From Zoogloea sp041917255 (lineage in GTDB: Bacteria; Pseudomonadota; Gammaproteobacteria; Burkholderiales; Rhodocyclaceae), in contig JAYRYA010000003.1 in NCBI GenBank assembly GCA_041917255.1, forward strand, positions 62,001 to 126,000: DNA of 64,000 nucleotides. Reading direction: 5' to 3'. Below the pieces are notes generated by a model, which saw only the letters and a list, made by a program, of their open reading frames with translations, did no database searches and was not told the origin of the DNA. Positions 42,016-50,629 of the stretch are shown piece after piece; the stretch's first letter is position 1; each line of letters starts with the position of its first letter. Made by a program: the position numbers and the translations under genes.

Positions 42016-42747
42016 ATGAGCGAAACATCGTGTGCAGCGTGCCCGCTGAGGGCGCAGGGCGGTTTCACGCAGGTCAGCGATGCGGAACTGGCCTTCATCG
42101 AAAAATTCCGCCGGCAGGAATCCACCGTGGGCACCGGAGAGGCGATCCTGCGCGAAGGCGAATCGTCGAATCTGCTATTCACCTTGCGCGCCGGCTGGGC
42201 GTTCCGCTTCCGGAGCCTCCCCGACGGGCGTCGTCAGATCCTCAACTTCCTGCTCCCTGGCGACTTCATCGGGCTCCAGGCGGAGCTGTCGGGTCAGGTG
42301 CCCCACGGCGTCGAGGCGCTGACGCCGGTTCGTCTGTGCGTCTTCCCCCGCGACGAGCTGTGGGATCTCTACCGCGGTTTTCCGGGGCTCGCCTACGACC
42401 TCACCTGGCTCAGTGCCCACGAGGAGCTGATCGTCGACGAGAACCTGCTCGGCGTTGGCCAGCGCAGCGCGATGGAGCGCATCGCGATGCTGCTGGTCCA
42501 TCTCTACAAACGTGCGCGCAGCGTGGGCGAGGGGGATGAAAACGGCGTCAACTTTCCCCTCAACCAGCAACACATCGCGGACGCCCTGGGCCTGTCCCTG
42601 GTGCACACCAACAAGTCCCTGCGGCGTCTGCACGCCTACGGGTTGCACGAGCTATCTGCCAATCGTCTGCGCATCCTCAAGGTCGAAGCGCTGCAGCGGC
42701 TGGCAGACTATTACGCGTTGCCGTTGCGGGCGCGTCCCCTCATCTGA
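42016..42747 (+). CDS. Crp/Fnr-family transcriptional regulator
   Basis: A 243-residue regulator. A short N-terminal CAACP pair precedes a cyclic-nucleotide-like beta-roll (about 25-140; ILREGESSNLLFTLRAGWAF, RRQILNFLLPGDFIG). A helix follows, then a winged HTH with NQQHIADALGLSLVHTNKSLRRLHAYGL. Only two N-terminal Cys are seen (C6, C9) plus one near 110, fewer than a classical FNR cluster, so oxygen sensing is uncertain. A TGTCCA-N5-TGGACA site lies just before the start and again near 37.6 kb. I take these as its likely binding sites. Confidence 0.9.
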   Translation: MSETSCAACPLRAQGGFTQVSDAELAFIEKFRRQESTVGTGEAILREGESSNLLFTLRAGWAFRFRSLPDGRRQILNFLLPGDFIGLQAELSGQVPHGVEALTPVRLCVFPRDELWDLYRGFPGLAYDLTWLSAHEELIVDENLLGVGQRSAMERIAMLLVHLYKRARSVGEGDENGVNFPLNQQHIADALGLSLVHTNKSLRRLHAYGLHELSANRLRILKVEALQRLADYYALPLRARPLI

Positions 42748-42768
42748 TCACCGAGATGCACCCTCCCC

Positions 42769-43860
42769 ATGAAGACATTCCGTTGCAGCCAATGTGACCA
42801 CCCGGTCTACTTCGAGAACACCGTTTGCGCCGCCTGCGGGACGGCGCTGGGCTACCTGCCCTCGGAGGTGGCCATGGCCGCCTTCGAAGCCACATCGGAA
42901 GGGCCCTGGAAGGCGCTGGGGGCTGGCGTTGAGGGGCAGTGGAAGCCCTGCGCCAATTACGCCGGCCCGCAAGTGTGTAACTGGATGGTGCCCGCCGACG
43001 ATCCATCGGCACTGTGTTCGTGCTGCCGGCAGACCGAGGTCATCCCCGATCTCGACAAACCCGACAACGCCCTCTACTGGGCACGGCTTGAGGCGGCCAA
43101 ACGGCGCCTCTACTACGCCCTCGACACCCAGGGCCTGGATCGTCCCGGCCTCGAAGAGGATCCGGAGCACGGGCTGCGCTTCCAGTTTCTAGAGGCTGTC
43201 GAAGGCGGCGAGCCGGTACTCACCGGCCACGACAGCGGCTGCATCACCGTGAACATCGCCGAGGCCGACGACGCCGAACGCGAGGCCCGCCGCACGGCGA
43301 TGGGCGAGCCTTACCGCAGCCTGCTGGGGCACTTCCGCCACGAGATCGGGCACTACTACTGGGATGCGCTGGTCGCTCAGGGCGGCTGGCTCGAGCCTTA
43401 CCGCGCCCTTTTCGGCGATGAGCGCGTCGACTACGCCGAGGCGCTCGAGAAGCACTACAAGGATGGGCCGCGACAGGATTGGCCGGCGCACTTCATCAGC
43501 GCCTACGCTGCATCCCACCCCTGGGAGGACTGGGCCGAAACCTGGGCCCATTACCTGCATGTGGTCGATGCGCTGGAAACCGCCGACCATTGGGGGCTCC
43601 ACCTGGATGGTGCCGCCGACGGCCCGGCTGGCGCCGACCCCGGTGCGTCGGTCGACAAGCCCTTCCGCGAGCGCCTGCTGTGCGCCTGGCTGCCGCTTTC
43701 GCGATTCCTGAACAGCATGAGCCGCAGCCTCGGCCACGGCGACAGCTATCCCTTCGTCCTGCCCGACCCGGTTCTCGACAAGCTGGCCTTCGTCGACCAG
43801 GTGGTCCGCAGCGCGCGTGGCATGACCTGGCGCGACTGGCCACCTGCACCGCGGGAATGA
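42769..43860 (+). CDS. Putative zinc-binding metallopeptidase (Peptidase_Mx type)
   Basis: A 363-residue protein. It has an N-terminal zinc ribbon (CSQCDHPVYFENTVCAACG) and a second Cys set (CNWM, CSCC). A metzincin/thermolysin-like HExxH motif occurs in GHFRHEIGHYYWD, and a probable third ligand lies further on in HPWEDWAETWAHYLH. This domain order is that of the Peptidase_Mx family, whose substrates are not known to me. It is 21 nt after the Crp-like gene and 48 nt before the ABC transporter gene, suggesting a three-gene unit. Confidence 0.88.
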   Translation: MKTFRCSQCDHPVYFENTVCAACGTALGYLPSEVAMAAFEATSEGPWKALGAGVEGQWKPCANYAGPQVCNWMVPADDPSALCSCCRQTEVIPDLDKPDNALYWARLEAAKRRLYYALDTQGLDRPGLEEDPEHGLRFQFLEAVEGGEPVLTGHDSGCITVNIAEADDAEREARRTAMGEPYRSLLGHFRHEIGHYYWDALVAQGGWLEPYRALFGDERVDYAEALEKHYKDGPRQDWPAHFISAYAASHPWEDWAETWAHYLHVVDALETADHWGLHLDGAADGPAGADPGASVDKPFRERLLCAWLPLSRFLNSMSRSLGHGDSYPFVLPDPVLDKLAFVDQVVRSARGMTWRDWPPAPRE

Positions 43861-43910
43861 GCACCCAATTCAAGTCTTGACGGCCCGGCGGCGCCAAACG
43901 CGAGGATGTG

Positions 43911-45656
43911 ATGAAACCCCTCTCCCTGTTTTCCCAGCACCTGTGGCGCCGCTTCTGGGCCATCGCGTCTCCCTACTGGCGGGGCGAGCAGCGCCTGCGT
44001 GCCTGGGGCCTGCTCCTTGTGCTGGTGCTGCTCATGCTGGCCGAAACCCGTCTCGCGGTCATGCTGAACGCCCAGACCGGCGAGTTCACATCGGCCCTTG
44101 CGGGGGGAGACAGGGACCGCTTCTGGACCGCGATCCGCACCTGCCTGGTGGTGCTCGCGGTGTTCGTTCCGGTGCACGCCCTTTACTACTATGCCCGCGA
44201 CTACATGGGCATCCACTGGCGGAGGTGGCTCACCTACAGCCTGCTCGGCCGATATTTCTCGCGGCGCCGATACTACCGGCTGGGCATCAGCGACGAGATC
44301 GACAACCCCGATCAACGGATTGCCGAAGACGTGAATGTCTTCACCCAGCGCTCGCTTTATTTCCTGCTGATCTTCATCGGGTCGATCATGCAGCTGGTGG
44401 CCTTCAGCAATGTGCTGTGGTCGATCTCGCCAAAGCTGGTGTATTTCCTGGCCGCGTACGCCACCATCGGCACCGCGCTGGCGGTCGGCGTGTTCGGCAT
44501 GCCGCTGATGCGGCTCAACTTTCTGCAGTTGCGGCGCGAAGCCAACCTGCGTTACGGCCTCGTGCGGGTGCGCGAGAACGCCGAATCCATTGCTTTCTAT
44601 GGCGGTGAGGCGCCCGAGCTACAGCAGATCAAGGGCACGTTTGCGGCAGCCTACGCCAATTACCGCAGGCTCATCCGCAAGCAGTTCGGGCTCAACCTCT
44701 TCCAACAGGGCTACAGCCAGCTCACCCTGGTCTTGCCGAGCATCATCATTGCGGATTCCGTCCTGTCAGGCGAGGTCGAGGTCGGGCGGGCGATCCAGGC
44801 GGCCGGTGCGTTTGCGCTGGTGCTCAGCGCGGTGTCGTTGATCGTCGAGAACTTCGAGAGTCTCAGCCGCTTCACCGCCGGCATCGACCGGCTCGATACG
44901 CTGGCGCGGGCCCTCGAGTCGGAGCCGGGGGCTGGCCCGTCGGCGCGCCGCATCCGCAGCAGCGACGGGCCCACCCTCGCCGCCCGCAGCGTCACCGTCG
45001 AGACTCCCCAGGGCGAGCAGACGCTGGTGACCAACCTCAGCTTCGAGCTGCCCGCGGGGGGCGGCTTGCTCATTGTTGGCCCCAGCGGCTGTGGCAAGAG
45101 TTCGCTACTGCGGGCGATTTCCGGCCTCTGGAACAGCGGAGAGGGCGAAATCCAGCGCCCGCCCGACACCGACACCCTGTTCCTGCCCCAGCGGCCTTAC
45201 ATGCAGATCGGCAGCCTGCGCAGCCAGTTGCTCTACCCTCGACCGGATCGCGCCGTGGACGACGCCAGCCTCGCAGAGGCCTTGCAGAACGTGCAACTGG
45301 GCGGGCTGATCGAACGTTGCGGCGGGCTCGACCAGGAACTCGACTGGTCGCGGGTGCTCTCCATTGGCGAGCAGCAGCGGCTGGCCTTTGCACGGCTGCT
45401 CCTCATCAATCCCCGGGTTGCGATTCTCGACGAGGCCACCAGCGCCCTCGACAGCGCCAACGAAGCCGTCCTCTACCGGCGCCTTCGCGAACGCAATACC
45501 ACCATCGTGAGCATCGCCCACAGGGAATCCCTGCTTGCCTACCACACCCAAGTGCTCGAACTCACCGGCGGCGGTGGCTGGCGCCTGCTGACGCCCGACG
45601 AGTTCAGGCGACGACAGAACGCGGAGACGCCGGAGCGGGAGGCGGTGATTGCCTGA
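43911..45656 (+). CDS. ABC transporter fusion (ABC_membrane_2 and ATPase; SbmA/YddA-like)
   Basis: A 581-residue half transporter. The N-terminal membrane domain is of the SbmA/BacA/ABCD type (ALYYYARDYMGIHWRRWLT, NPDQRIAEDV). The ATPase has Walker A GPSGCGKSS, signature LSIGEQQRLAFARLL and Walker B VAILDEATSALD. Similar proteins (YddA, BacA relatives) move peptides or fatty-acyl-type substrates. I place the start at ATG 43911 with GAGG five bases before; GTG 43908 in frame is an alternative. A strong terminator follows at 45706. Confidence 0.9.
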   Translation: MKPLSLFSQHLWRRFWAIASPYWRGEQRLRAWGLLLVLVLLMLAETRLAVMLNAQTGEFTSALAGGDRDRFWTAIRTCLVVLAVFVPVHALYYYARDYMGIHWRRWLTYSLLGRYFSRRRYYRLGISDEIDNPDQRIAEDVNVFTQRSLYFLLIFIGSIMQLVAFSNVLWSISPKLVYFLAAYATIGTALAVGVFGMPLMRLNFLQLRREANLRYGLVRVRENAESIAFYGGEAPELQQIKGTFAAAYANYRRLIRKQFGLNLFQQGYSQLTLVLPSIIIADSVLSGEVEVGRAIQAAGAFALVLSAVSLIVENFESLSRFTAGIDRLDTLARALESEPGAGPSARRIRSSDGPTLAARSVTVETPQGEQTLVTNLSFELPAGGGLLIVGPSGCGKSSLLRAISGLWNSGEGEIQRPPDTDTLFLPQRPYMQIGSLRSQLLYPRPDRAVDDASLAEALQNVQLGGLIERCGGLDQELDWSRVLSIGEQQRLAFARLLLINPRVAILDEATSALDSANEAVLYRRLRERNTTIVSIAHRESLLAYHTQVLELTGGGGWRLLTPDEFRRRQNAETPEREAVIA

Positions 45657-45705
45657 GCCGAGCCGGCCCGGACGCTGCCGACCCACTCCACGATTCCACC
45701 CCCCG

Positions 45706-45745
45706 ATGGCCTGCCCGATCCACTGAATCGGGCAGGCCATTTCCG
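45706..45745 (+). terminator. Rho-independent terminator after the ABC transporter gene
   Basis: A perfect 14-bp stem (45706-45719 with 45727-45740), a 7-nt loop and TTTCC following. It closes the regulator-peptidase-ABC unit before the CsbD promoter. Confidence 0.85.
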
Positions 45746-45775
45746 TTTTCAGGATTCCCACACGGCCGTCAGCGC

Positions 45776-45840
45776 ATTCTCACATTCCATTCGGATGTGG
45801 CCGACTGCCCGGAAAAATGCGTACCGCTAAAGTAGAACCA
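45776..45840 (+). promoter_or_regulatory. Stress-regulon promoter module upstream of csbD-like gene
   Basis: ATTCTCACAT (45776-45785), 15 nt with CATTCGG, CCGACTGCC (45801-45809), 17 nt, CTAAAGT (45827-45833), then AGAACCATGCAG. An extra ATTCCCACAC is at 45754-45763. This is the best-formed copy of the shared module and matches the one at 33192-33261 over most of its length. Confidence 0.7.
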
Positions 45841-45913
45841 TGCAGAAACAACTGCATCACCGCGAAAAGGGCAGCAGCCCGCAATCGCAGATCAACTCAA
45901 AAGGAGAAGCACC

Positions 45914-46117
45914 ATGAACCGCGACATCATCGAAGGCAACTGGAAGCAACTCAAGGGCAAGCTCAAGGAGCAGTGGGGCAAGCTCACCGACGACGACATC
46001 GACGTGATCGAAGGCAAGCGCGAAGCGCTCGCCGGCAAGATCCAGGAACGCTACGGCATCACCAAGGACGAGGCCGAAAAGCACGTCAAGGAATGGGAAA
46101 AGAAGTTCGACGCCTGA
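45914..46117 (+). CDS. CsbD family stress protein
   Basis: A 67-residue, highly charged CsbD-like peptide. It begins MNRDIIEGNWKQLKGKLKEQ, then WGKLTDDDIDVIEGKREALAG and a GITKDEAEKHVKEWEKKF tail. The family is a general stress marker with unknown biochemical role. AAGGAG precedes the ATG. It is followed after 41 nt by a DUF1328 gene and a terminator, so the two form a short operon driven by the stress-module promoter at 45776. Confidence 0.95.
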   Translation: MNRDIIEGNWKQLKGKLKEQWGKLTDDDIDVIEGKREALAGKIQERYGITKDEAEKHVKEWEKKFDA

Positions 46118-46158
46118 TCGTCGCGCCCTGACCTCAACCTGAACCCAGGAGAACCGCC

Positions 46159-46326
46159 ATGCTGCACTACGCCGTCGTCTTCTTCGTGATCGCGCTGATC
46201 GCCGCCGTTTTCGGCTTTGGCGGGATCGCCGCGGGTGCGGTGGGAATCGCGAAGACCCTTTTCTTCATCTTCCTGATTCTCGCCATCGTGAGTTTCATCA
46301 TCACCGGCGCACGCGTTAAGGTATAA
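46159..46326 (+). CDS. DUF1328 small membrane protein (copy 2)
   Basis: A 55-residue, two-TM peptide starting MLHYAVVFFVIALIAAVFGF with GGIAAGAVGIAKTLFFIF following. It differs from copy 1 (32758-32925) at only a few positions in the second helix and the last residues. CAGGAG precedes the ATG at 46159. It is cotranscribed with the CsbD gene and ended by the hairpin at 46345. A stress-induced role is inferred from neighbours and promoter. Confidence 0.92.
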   Translation: MLHYAVVFFVIALIAAVFGFGGIAAGAVGIAKTLFFIFLILAIVSFIITGARVKV

Positions 46327-46344
46327 GCCCGCCGCCAGCCGAGT

Positions 46345-46385
46345 AAAGTCGGGGGCAGACCGAAAGGTCTGCCCCCGACTTTTTG
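46345..46385 (+). terminator. Rho-independent terminator after CsbD-DUF1328
   Basis: A perfect 17-bp stem (46345-46361 with 46366-46382) with a GAAA loop, ending in a T-run on the plus strand. The stem begins with AAA, so it can also act for the convergent AsmA-like gene. Confidence 0.93.
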
Positions 46386-46424
46386 CGTGCCCGGCGGGTT
46401 GCGTCCGGGCATCCAGGACAGACC

Positions 46425-48329
46425 TCAGGGCTTGGCCGGGGTCTCCCTGCGTTTGGTGAGGAGCGTGGCGCAGGGCGTGTCTTCCGCACCGCCGGTCTCG
46501 ATGAGCGGAAGCAGGGCCAGCGGCGGGGAAATGAGACCCAAGGCCACGGCACCGGCGATCCGCGAGCCCAGCGGGATCGGCTCGGGACGGACCACCGGCG
46601 CCGCAAACGTGCCGCCGAGATACAGTGGCCCGCGCAGGGCCAGCAGGCTTCCGTCCTTCGGTTCCGTCCGCAGATGCAGGTCGAACTGCTCGTCGCGCAG
46701 GCTGATGGCGCCCTGACCGACCACCCGGCTGCGGGTCGTGTCGAGCACGAGGGTGCGCGGCTTGAGCACGCCGCCGCTGGCCGTCATGTCGCCCACCAGG
46801 CAGCGGATGTCCTCCTTCTGCCCCCCCGACAGCCAGGTAATCAAGGCATTGGCCACGTCAAGATTGGCCAGCCGCACCAGCAGGCGGTTGGTGCTGCCGC
46901 CGGTCATCGCGACCGACACCTCGCCATCGGCGCTGCCGAGCAGCTCGGCTACCGACTGGCCGCGCATGGCGAGGCGTGCCTGGCCACCTACAAGCCCCGA
47001 GGTGAAGTTGCGCGATTCGGTGCCGGGCATGAGTTCGCGCAGCTGTAGCCGGGTGGCGCGCACATCCAGCACGGCCCTGGCAGGCTGACTGCGGGCGTCA
47101 AGTTCCAGCCGCCCATCCACCTTGCCCTTGGCCAGCCCCAGCCGCAGGGGCGCCAGGGTGACGCGACGGTCGTCGATGCGCAGATGACCTTCGGCGGCCT
47201 CCAGGGGCAGACCCGTGTTACGGAGGTCGTCGATGGTGAAATCCACATCCACATTGGCCGCCGCGATCTTCTCGAAACCAAGGGCGCGGGACGGCAGCAC
47301 CTTGCCCGGCCGAGGCGCGATCTCCTGCCCCGACGTGGCGCGGGCGCCGATGAAGCCCGACAGATCCGACAGATCCATGCGACGCGAGCGCAGCCGCCCT
47401 TCCAGCCGCTGGGGCTGGGTGCCGCGATCCACCTGGAAGGTGCCGCGCAGGTCGCTCGAACCGACCAGGCCGTCCAGATCGTCAAACTGCCAGCGTTGGC
47501 CGCTGTGCACCAGATGTCCGGCGATGCGATAGGGCGGAGTGGCGGGCAGCGGCACGCCCGTCAGCGGATAGAGCGGCGCCAGGCTTGGGCCGGCGAGGGT
47601 GAAACGGATGTCCAGCCCGTCAAGGTCCGGCAGGTTTGCGGCGCTGCCGGCCACGCTGAAGCGGGTGGCGCCGATGCTGCCGCCGGCCTCCACCGGATAG
47701 GGCTTCGCGCCGTCGAGATAGCCCTCGACGCTGCCCGCCTTGCCGCGGATGTCGAGGGCCTCGCCCTGCCACCGCCCGGTGGCGCTGAAGCGCAGTCCGC
47801 CGCCCGCATCGTCGCTGGCGACGCGCAACTGCACGTCGGTCCGCCGCGACGGCAGACGGGCGGAGAGCACGCTGTCGCGGATGCGGATCGCGCCCAGGCG
47901 CAGCACGGGCGCGCTGCCGCCGGAGTCCCCGCCGAGCAGCCAGTTACCTTTGCCGTTGGCGCCTTCTTCCAGCTGAATGTCGGCGCCGTCCAGTTCGATG
48001 CTGTCCAGCACCCACTCACCTCTCAGCAGGGCGGGCAGGTCCAAGGTAAAGCTGAGCCGGCCGACAGCCGCCAGATGCGCTGCCTTGCCGCCTTCAATAT
48101 TTGAAAGGGACAGCCCGTCGGCGCTGAAGCTCGGTCGCAGGCTCCAGGGCCGGACAGACAATGGCCCGCCGATCCGGAAAGCCCGCTCCAGGCGGTCGCT
48201 CACGATGTGCTCGATAGGCCGGCGCAGCAGGTTCCAGTCGAACAGGGCGACGCCGAGGCCGACAACGGCCACGGCCGCCGCAGCGGCGCGCAGGCGCCGT
48301 TGGCGGCGTGTGGAAGGTGGATTCGACAT
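46425..48329 (-). CDS. AsmA family protein
   Basis: A 634-residue protein with one N-terminal TM helix (about 12-32) and a long periplasmic beta-rich region. The N-terminal AsmA-like part includes LSLSNIEGGKAAHLAAVGRLSFTLDLPALLRGEW and VLDSIELDGADIQLEEGANGKGNW (cited as segments). The C-terminal AsmA_2 part includes GLVGGQARLAMRGQSVAELLGSADGEVS, VANALITWL and FDLHLRTEPKD. AsmA-like proteins are proposed to move phospholipids toward the outer membrane. The ATG at 48329 is chosen because the signal-anchor begins there. It is convergent with the CsbD operon. Confidence 0.9.
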   Translation of the reverse strand: MSNPPSTRRQRRLRAAAAAVAVVGLGVALFDWNLLRRPIEHIVSDRLERAFRIGGPLSVRPWSLRPSFSADGLSLSNIEGGKAAHLAAVGRLSFTLDLPALLRGEWVLDSIELDGADIQLEEGANGKGNWLLGGDSGGSAPVLRLGAIRIRDSVLSARLPSRRTDVQLRVASDDAGGGLRFSATGRWQGEALDIRGKAGSVEGYLDGAKPYPVEAGGSIGATRFSVAGSAANLPDLDGLDIRFTLAGPSLAPLYPLTGVPLPATPPYRIAGHLVHSGQRWQFDDLDGLVGSSDLRGTFQVDRGTQPQRLEGRLRSRRMDLSDLSGFIGARATSGQEIAPRPGKVLPSRALGFEKIAAANVDVDFTIDDLRNTGLPLEAAEGHLRIDDRRVTLAPLRLGLAKGKVDGRLELDARSQPARAVLDVRATRLQLRELMPGTESRNFTSGLVGGQARLAMRGQSVAELLGSADGEVSVAMTGGSTNRLLVRLANLDVANALITWLSGGQKEDIRCLVGDMTASGGVLKPRTLVLDTTRSRVVGQGAISLRDEQFDLHLRTEPKDGSLLALRGPLYLGGTFAAPVVRPEPIPLGSRIAGAVALGLISPPLALLPLIETGGAEDTPCATLLTKRRETPAKP

Positions 48330-48655
48330 AGGTGGATATCGCTGAAATACGGGTATGGCACACATCTTAGGCAGGCCCGGGTCTTGTCGATGTCGGTGCC
48401 GGACGAGCCCGATGTGGGATTCCTCCTTCAGTATGGCATGGCACAACCCGCCAAGCGGCGCGACTGGCGGGGTCGATCCGCCGCGCGGGCTGTGCCCCCC
48501 TCCCACGTGGCCGCCGGTCGATTCCTACATCGCATTCGGCGCTTGTCGGACATAACGCGCTCCGCGCCCTGCATAAAGTGGAGCCATGGAAACGCAGACG
48601 TCAGCAAGCAAACGACCGAAGCGATTCCTCAAACCCCAAACTCAAGGAGAACGCC
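48330..48655. other. 326-bp divergent gap with stress-module promoter
   Basis: No gene is supported. The part next to the AsmA-like gene shows no clear promoter. The part next to the BON gene holds the module described at 48521-48590. Confidence 0.5.
48521..48590 (+). promoter_or_regulatory. Stress-regulon promoter module upstream of second BON gene
   Basis: ATTCCTACAT (48521-48530), 15 nt with CATTCGG, TCGGACATA (48546-48554), 19 nt, TAAAGT (48574-48579), then GGAGCCATGG. The half-sites TTCCTACAT and TTGTCGGACA form the same inverted repeat as at 25694. Confidence 0.65.
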
Positions 48656-48994
48656 ATGAAAAAGCCGGTTACCCGAATCCTCGTCGCCAGCATGCTGGCC
48701 CTTGCCACCGCCTCCTCGGTGTATGCCGCCGACAAGATGCACACCGAGAAGCATGACAAGTCGGCCGCCGCGCAGTATGTCGATGACGCCTCGATCACCG
48801 CCAACATCAAGGCCAAGCATGCCGAAGACAAGTCGGTCCGGGTCACCGCGATCGGCGTCGAAACCAAGAACGGAGTGGTCCAGCTTTCCGGCTTCACCCC
48901 GTCCAACACCGAAAAGGTGCGCGCCGAAGAGATCGCCAAGTCGGTGGCCGGTGTGAAGTCCGTCAAGAACGACATCATCGTTCGCGCCAACTGA
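48656..48994 (+). CDS. BON-domain periplasmic protein
   Basis: A 112-residue exported protein with a signal peptide cleaved after SVYA-ADK. One BON domain follows: AAAQYVDDASITANIKAKHA, then ETKNGVVQLSGFTPSNTEK and VKSVKNDIIVRAN. It is an OsmY-like envelope stress protein and a paralogue of the lipoprotein at 25819. AAGGAG lies 6 nt before the ATG. It is followed after 72 nt by the DUF883 gene and then the OmpA-like gene, giving a four-gene envelope-stress group under one module promoter. Confidence 0.92.
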   Translation: MKKPVTRILVASMLALATASSVYAADKMHTEKHDKSAAAQYVDDASITANIKAKHAEDKSVRVTAIGVETKNGVVQLSGFTPSNTEKVRAEEIAKSVAGVKSVKNDIIVRAN

Positions 48995-49066
48995 GACTGA
49001 CCTGAGCCCGCCCGGCAACGCCGCTGGCTGCGGGCCTGATTCCCTCACGCTTGATAGGAGAAGATC

Positions 49067-49396
49067 ATGAACACCATCGAATCCACCACCTCCAGCACCT
49101 CCACCCCGGGCAGCCTGCGCCAGGTTGCCAGCGAGCTTCAGGACAACGCGCGCGACGCCATCCCGGGCGTCCGCCGTCAGGTCGATGCGGCGGCCGAAGC
49201 CACCCGCGACGCCGCCTCCAGCCTGATCGACAACCTGCGCTCTGCCGCCAAGGACGCGGCCGGTGTGCTGCGCCGCGACGCGCACCACTCGAAGGACGTC
49301 GCCGAGCGTTACATCGGAAGCAACCCGTGGCGCGCCGCCGCCATCATCGGCGCGGCCGGTCTGCTGCTGGGCGCGGCGCTGACCCGCCGCCGCTAA
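49067..49396 (+). CDS. DUF883 (YqjD/ElaB-like) membrane-anchored protein
   Basis: A 109-residue protein with a long amphipathic helical region (about 20-85) and one C-terminal TM segment (AAAIIGAAGLLLGAALTRRR), the YqjD/ElaB architecture. E. coli members are C-tail anchored, bind ribosomes and are induced in stationary phase. The TAGGAG site and start are clear. It lies in the BON-DUF883-OmpA group. Confidence 0.9.
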   Translation: MNTIESTTSSTSTPGSLRQVASELQDNARDAIPGVRRQVDAAAEATRDAASSLIDNLRSAAKDAAGVLRRDAHHSKDVAERYIGSNPWRAAAIIGAAGLLLGAALTRRR

Positions 49397-49475
49397 GCCG
49401 GCCGTGCATGACCCGCAGGCGCCGGCCCGGCAGGTGCCGCGGCCGGCGCACCAGGACAACAACAGGAGCCCCAAG

Positions 49476-50123
49476 ATGAATCACCGAACCCTTCCCCTCG
49501 CGCTGGCCCTCGTCCTCGGCCTGGGCGCCTGCACCACGATGACCGACACCCAACGCAATACCGGGCTGGGTGCCTTGGGTGGCGCGGTTGGCGGCGCACT
49601 CATCGGCAAGGCCACCGGAAGCGACAAGGTTGGGCGCGACGCGGCCATCGGGGCCGGTCTGGGTGCCCTGGGCAGCTACGTCTGGACGCAGCGCATGGAG
49701 GCCCAGCGTCAGGCCATGAGCCAGGCCACCGCCGGCACCGGTGTCGAGATCAGCCGCACCGCCGACAACCAGCTCAAGCTCGAGATTCCCAGCGACATCT
49801 CCTTCGACGTGGGCCGCAGCGACATCAAGCCCGACATGCGCCCGATCCTCGCCCGCTTTGCCCAGACCTTGAAGGACAATCCCGCCACCTCCATCCGCAT
49901 CGTCGGCCACACCGACAGCACCGGCGGCGAAGCCGTGAATCGCCCCCTGTCGCTGGATCGCGCCATGAGTGCCCGGGATTTCCTGGTGGATCGCGGGGTT
50001 GCCGCGTCGCGAGTCGGGGTTGCAGGGCGCGGCGAGCAGGAACCCATTGCCAGCAACGCCACCGAAGCGGGTCGGGCCAAGAATCGCCGGATCGAGATCT
50101 TCGTGGGCGAGCCCGGCAGCTGA
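49476..50123 (+). CDS. OmpA-family lipoprotein with glycine-zipper
   Basis: A 215-residue outer-membrane lipoprotein. The signal peptide has lipobox LGAC (Cys about residue 19). A glycine-zipper segment (GLGALGGAVGGALIGKATG and AAIGAGLGALGSY) is followed by an OmpA-like peptidoglycan-binding domain (ISFDVGRSDIKPDM, VGHTDSTGG, NRPLSLDRAMSARDFLV, NRRIEIFV). It should tie the outer membrane to peptidoglycan, like YiaD. The start at 49476 has AGGAG upstream. Confidence 0.93.
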   Translation: MNHRTLPLALALVLGLGACTTMTDTQRNTGLGALGGAVGGALIGKATGSDKVGRDAAIGAGLGALGSYVWTQRMEAQRQAMSQATAGTGVEISRTADNQLKLEIPSDISFDVGRSDIKPDMRPILARFAQTLKDNPATSIRIVGHTDSTGGEAVNRPLSLDRAMSARDFLVDRGVAASRVGVAGRGEQEPIASNATEAGRAKNRRIEIFVGEPGS

Positions 50124-50148
50124 GCCAGCGAACAGGAGGGACCGAACC

Positions 50149-50397
50149 ATGCGTGGCACCCGCCATCATCCCGCGGAGCCCTTCTGGGCGCCCCCTGGTC
50201 GCTGGGACTGGACAGTGGCCCTGTCCTTTGCCGGGACCGCCGTCCTCAGTGTCGGCATGCTCTTCTCGACCCTCGTCTTCGGCCAGCCCGAAGACCAGCG
50301 CTGCGCCGCCGACACCGCGCGCCTGCACCGGATGCTCGGCCCCGCCGCGTGGCATGTGGCCGACCAGTGCCTCCCCGCGCTCGCTGGCCGTCACTGA
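50149..50397 (+). CDS. Small membrane protein, 82 aa
   Basis: Unrecognised. The 82-residue product has one TM helix (about 21-42, VALSFAGTAVLSVGMLFSTL) and a C-terminal part with two Cys (QRCAAD, DQCLPAL) that could form a disulfide. A strong AGGAGGG site 7 nt before the ATG, the 25-nt spacing from the OmpA-like stop and the terminator that follows support it as the last gene of this operon. Confidence 0.65.
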   Translation: MRGTRHHPAEPFWAPPGRWDWTVALSFAGTAVLSVGMLFSTLVFGQPEDQRCAADTARLHRMLGPAAWHVADQCLPALAGRH

Positions 50398-50429
50398 CGC
50401 GCTTCGCTCACTTCCGATATCCCATGCCG

Positions 50430-50459
50430 GCAGCTCCATCGCGAGCTGCTTTTTTCTTT
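50430..50459 (+). terminator. Rho-independent terminator
   Basis: GCAGCTC (50430-50436), a 6-nt loop, GAGCTGC (50443-50449) and a run of six T. It ends the BON-DUF883-OmpA-82aa unit. Confidence 0.9.
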
Positions 50460-50484
50460 GGCGCCGTCGCGCGTGCGTAAGACC

Positions 50485-50543
50485 AGACCTACGCAAATTC
50501 CGGATGTCGCCTGACGGCTCGGAAGATCAGCAATCTCTAAACT
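50485..50543 (+). promoter_or_regulatory. Stress-module promoter for second receiver gene
   Basis: AGACCTACGC (50485-50494), 15 nt with ATTCCGGATGT, CCTGACGGC, 18 nt, CTAAACT (50537-50543), then AGAACCA. Between ATTC and the -10 the sequence resembles the CsbD promoter at many positions. Confidence 0.6.
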
Positions 50544-50629
50544 AGAACCAAGAAATATGGCGTTGCACATCCGTCCAGCGGATGCGTCCCGCGCCATACC
50601 AGACGGACAGGACTCAGGAAGACGCTGCC

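Noticed and set aside
42016..42747. Classical oxygen-sensing FNR
   Set aside because: Only two N-terminal cysteines in CxxC spacing and a different recognition helix; called Crp/Fnr family without a sensing role.
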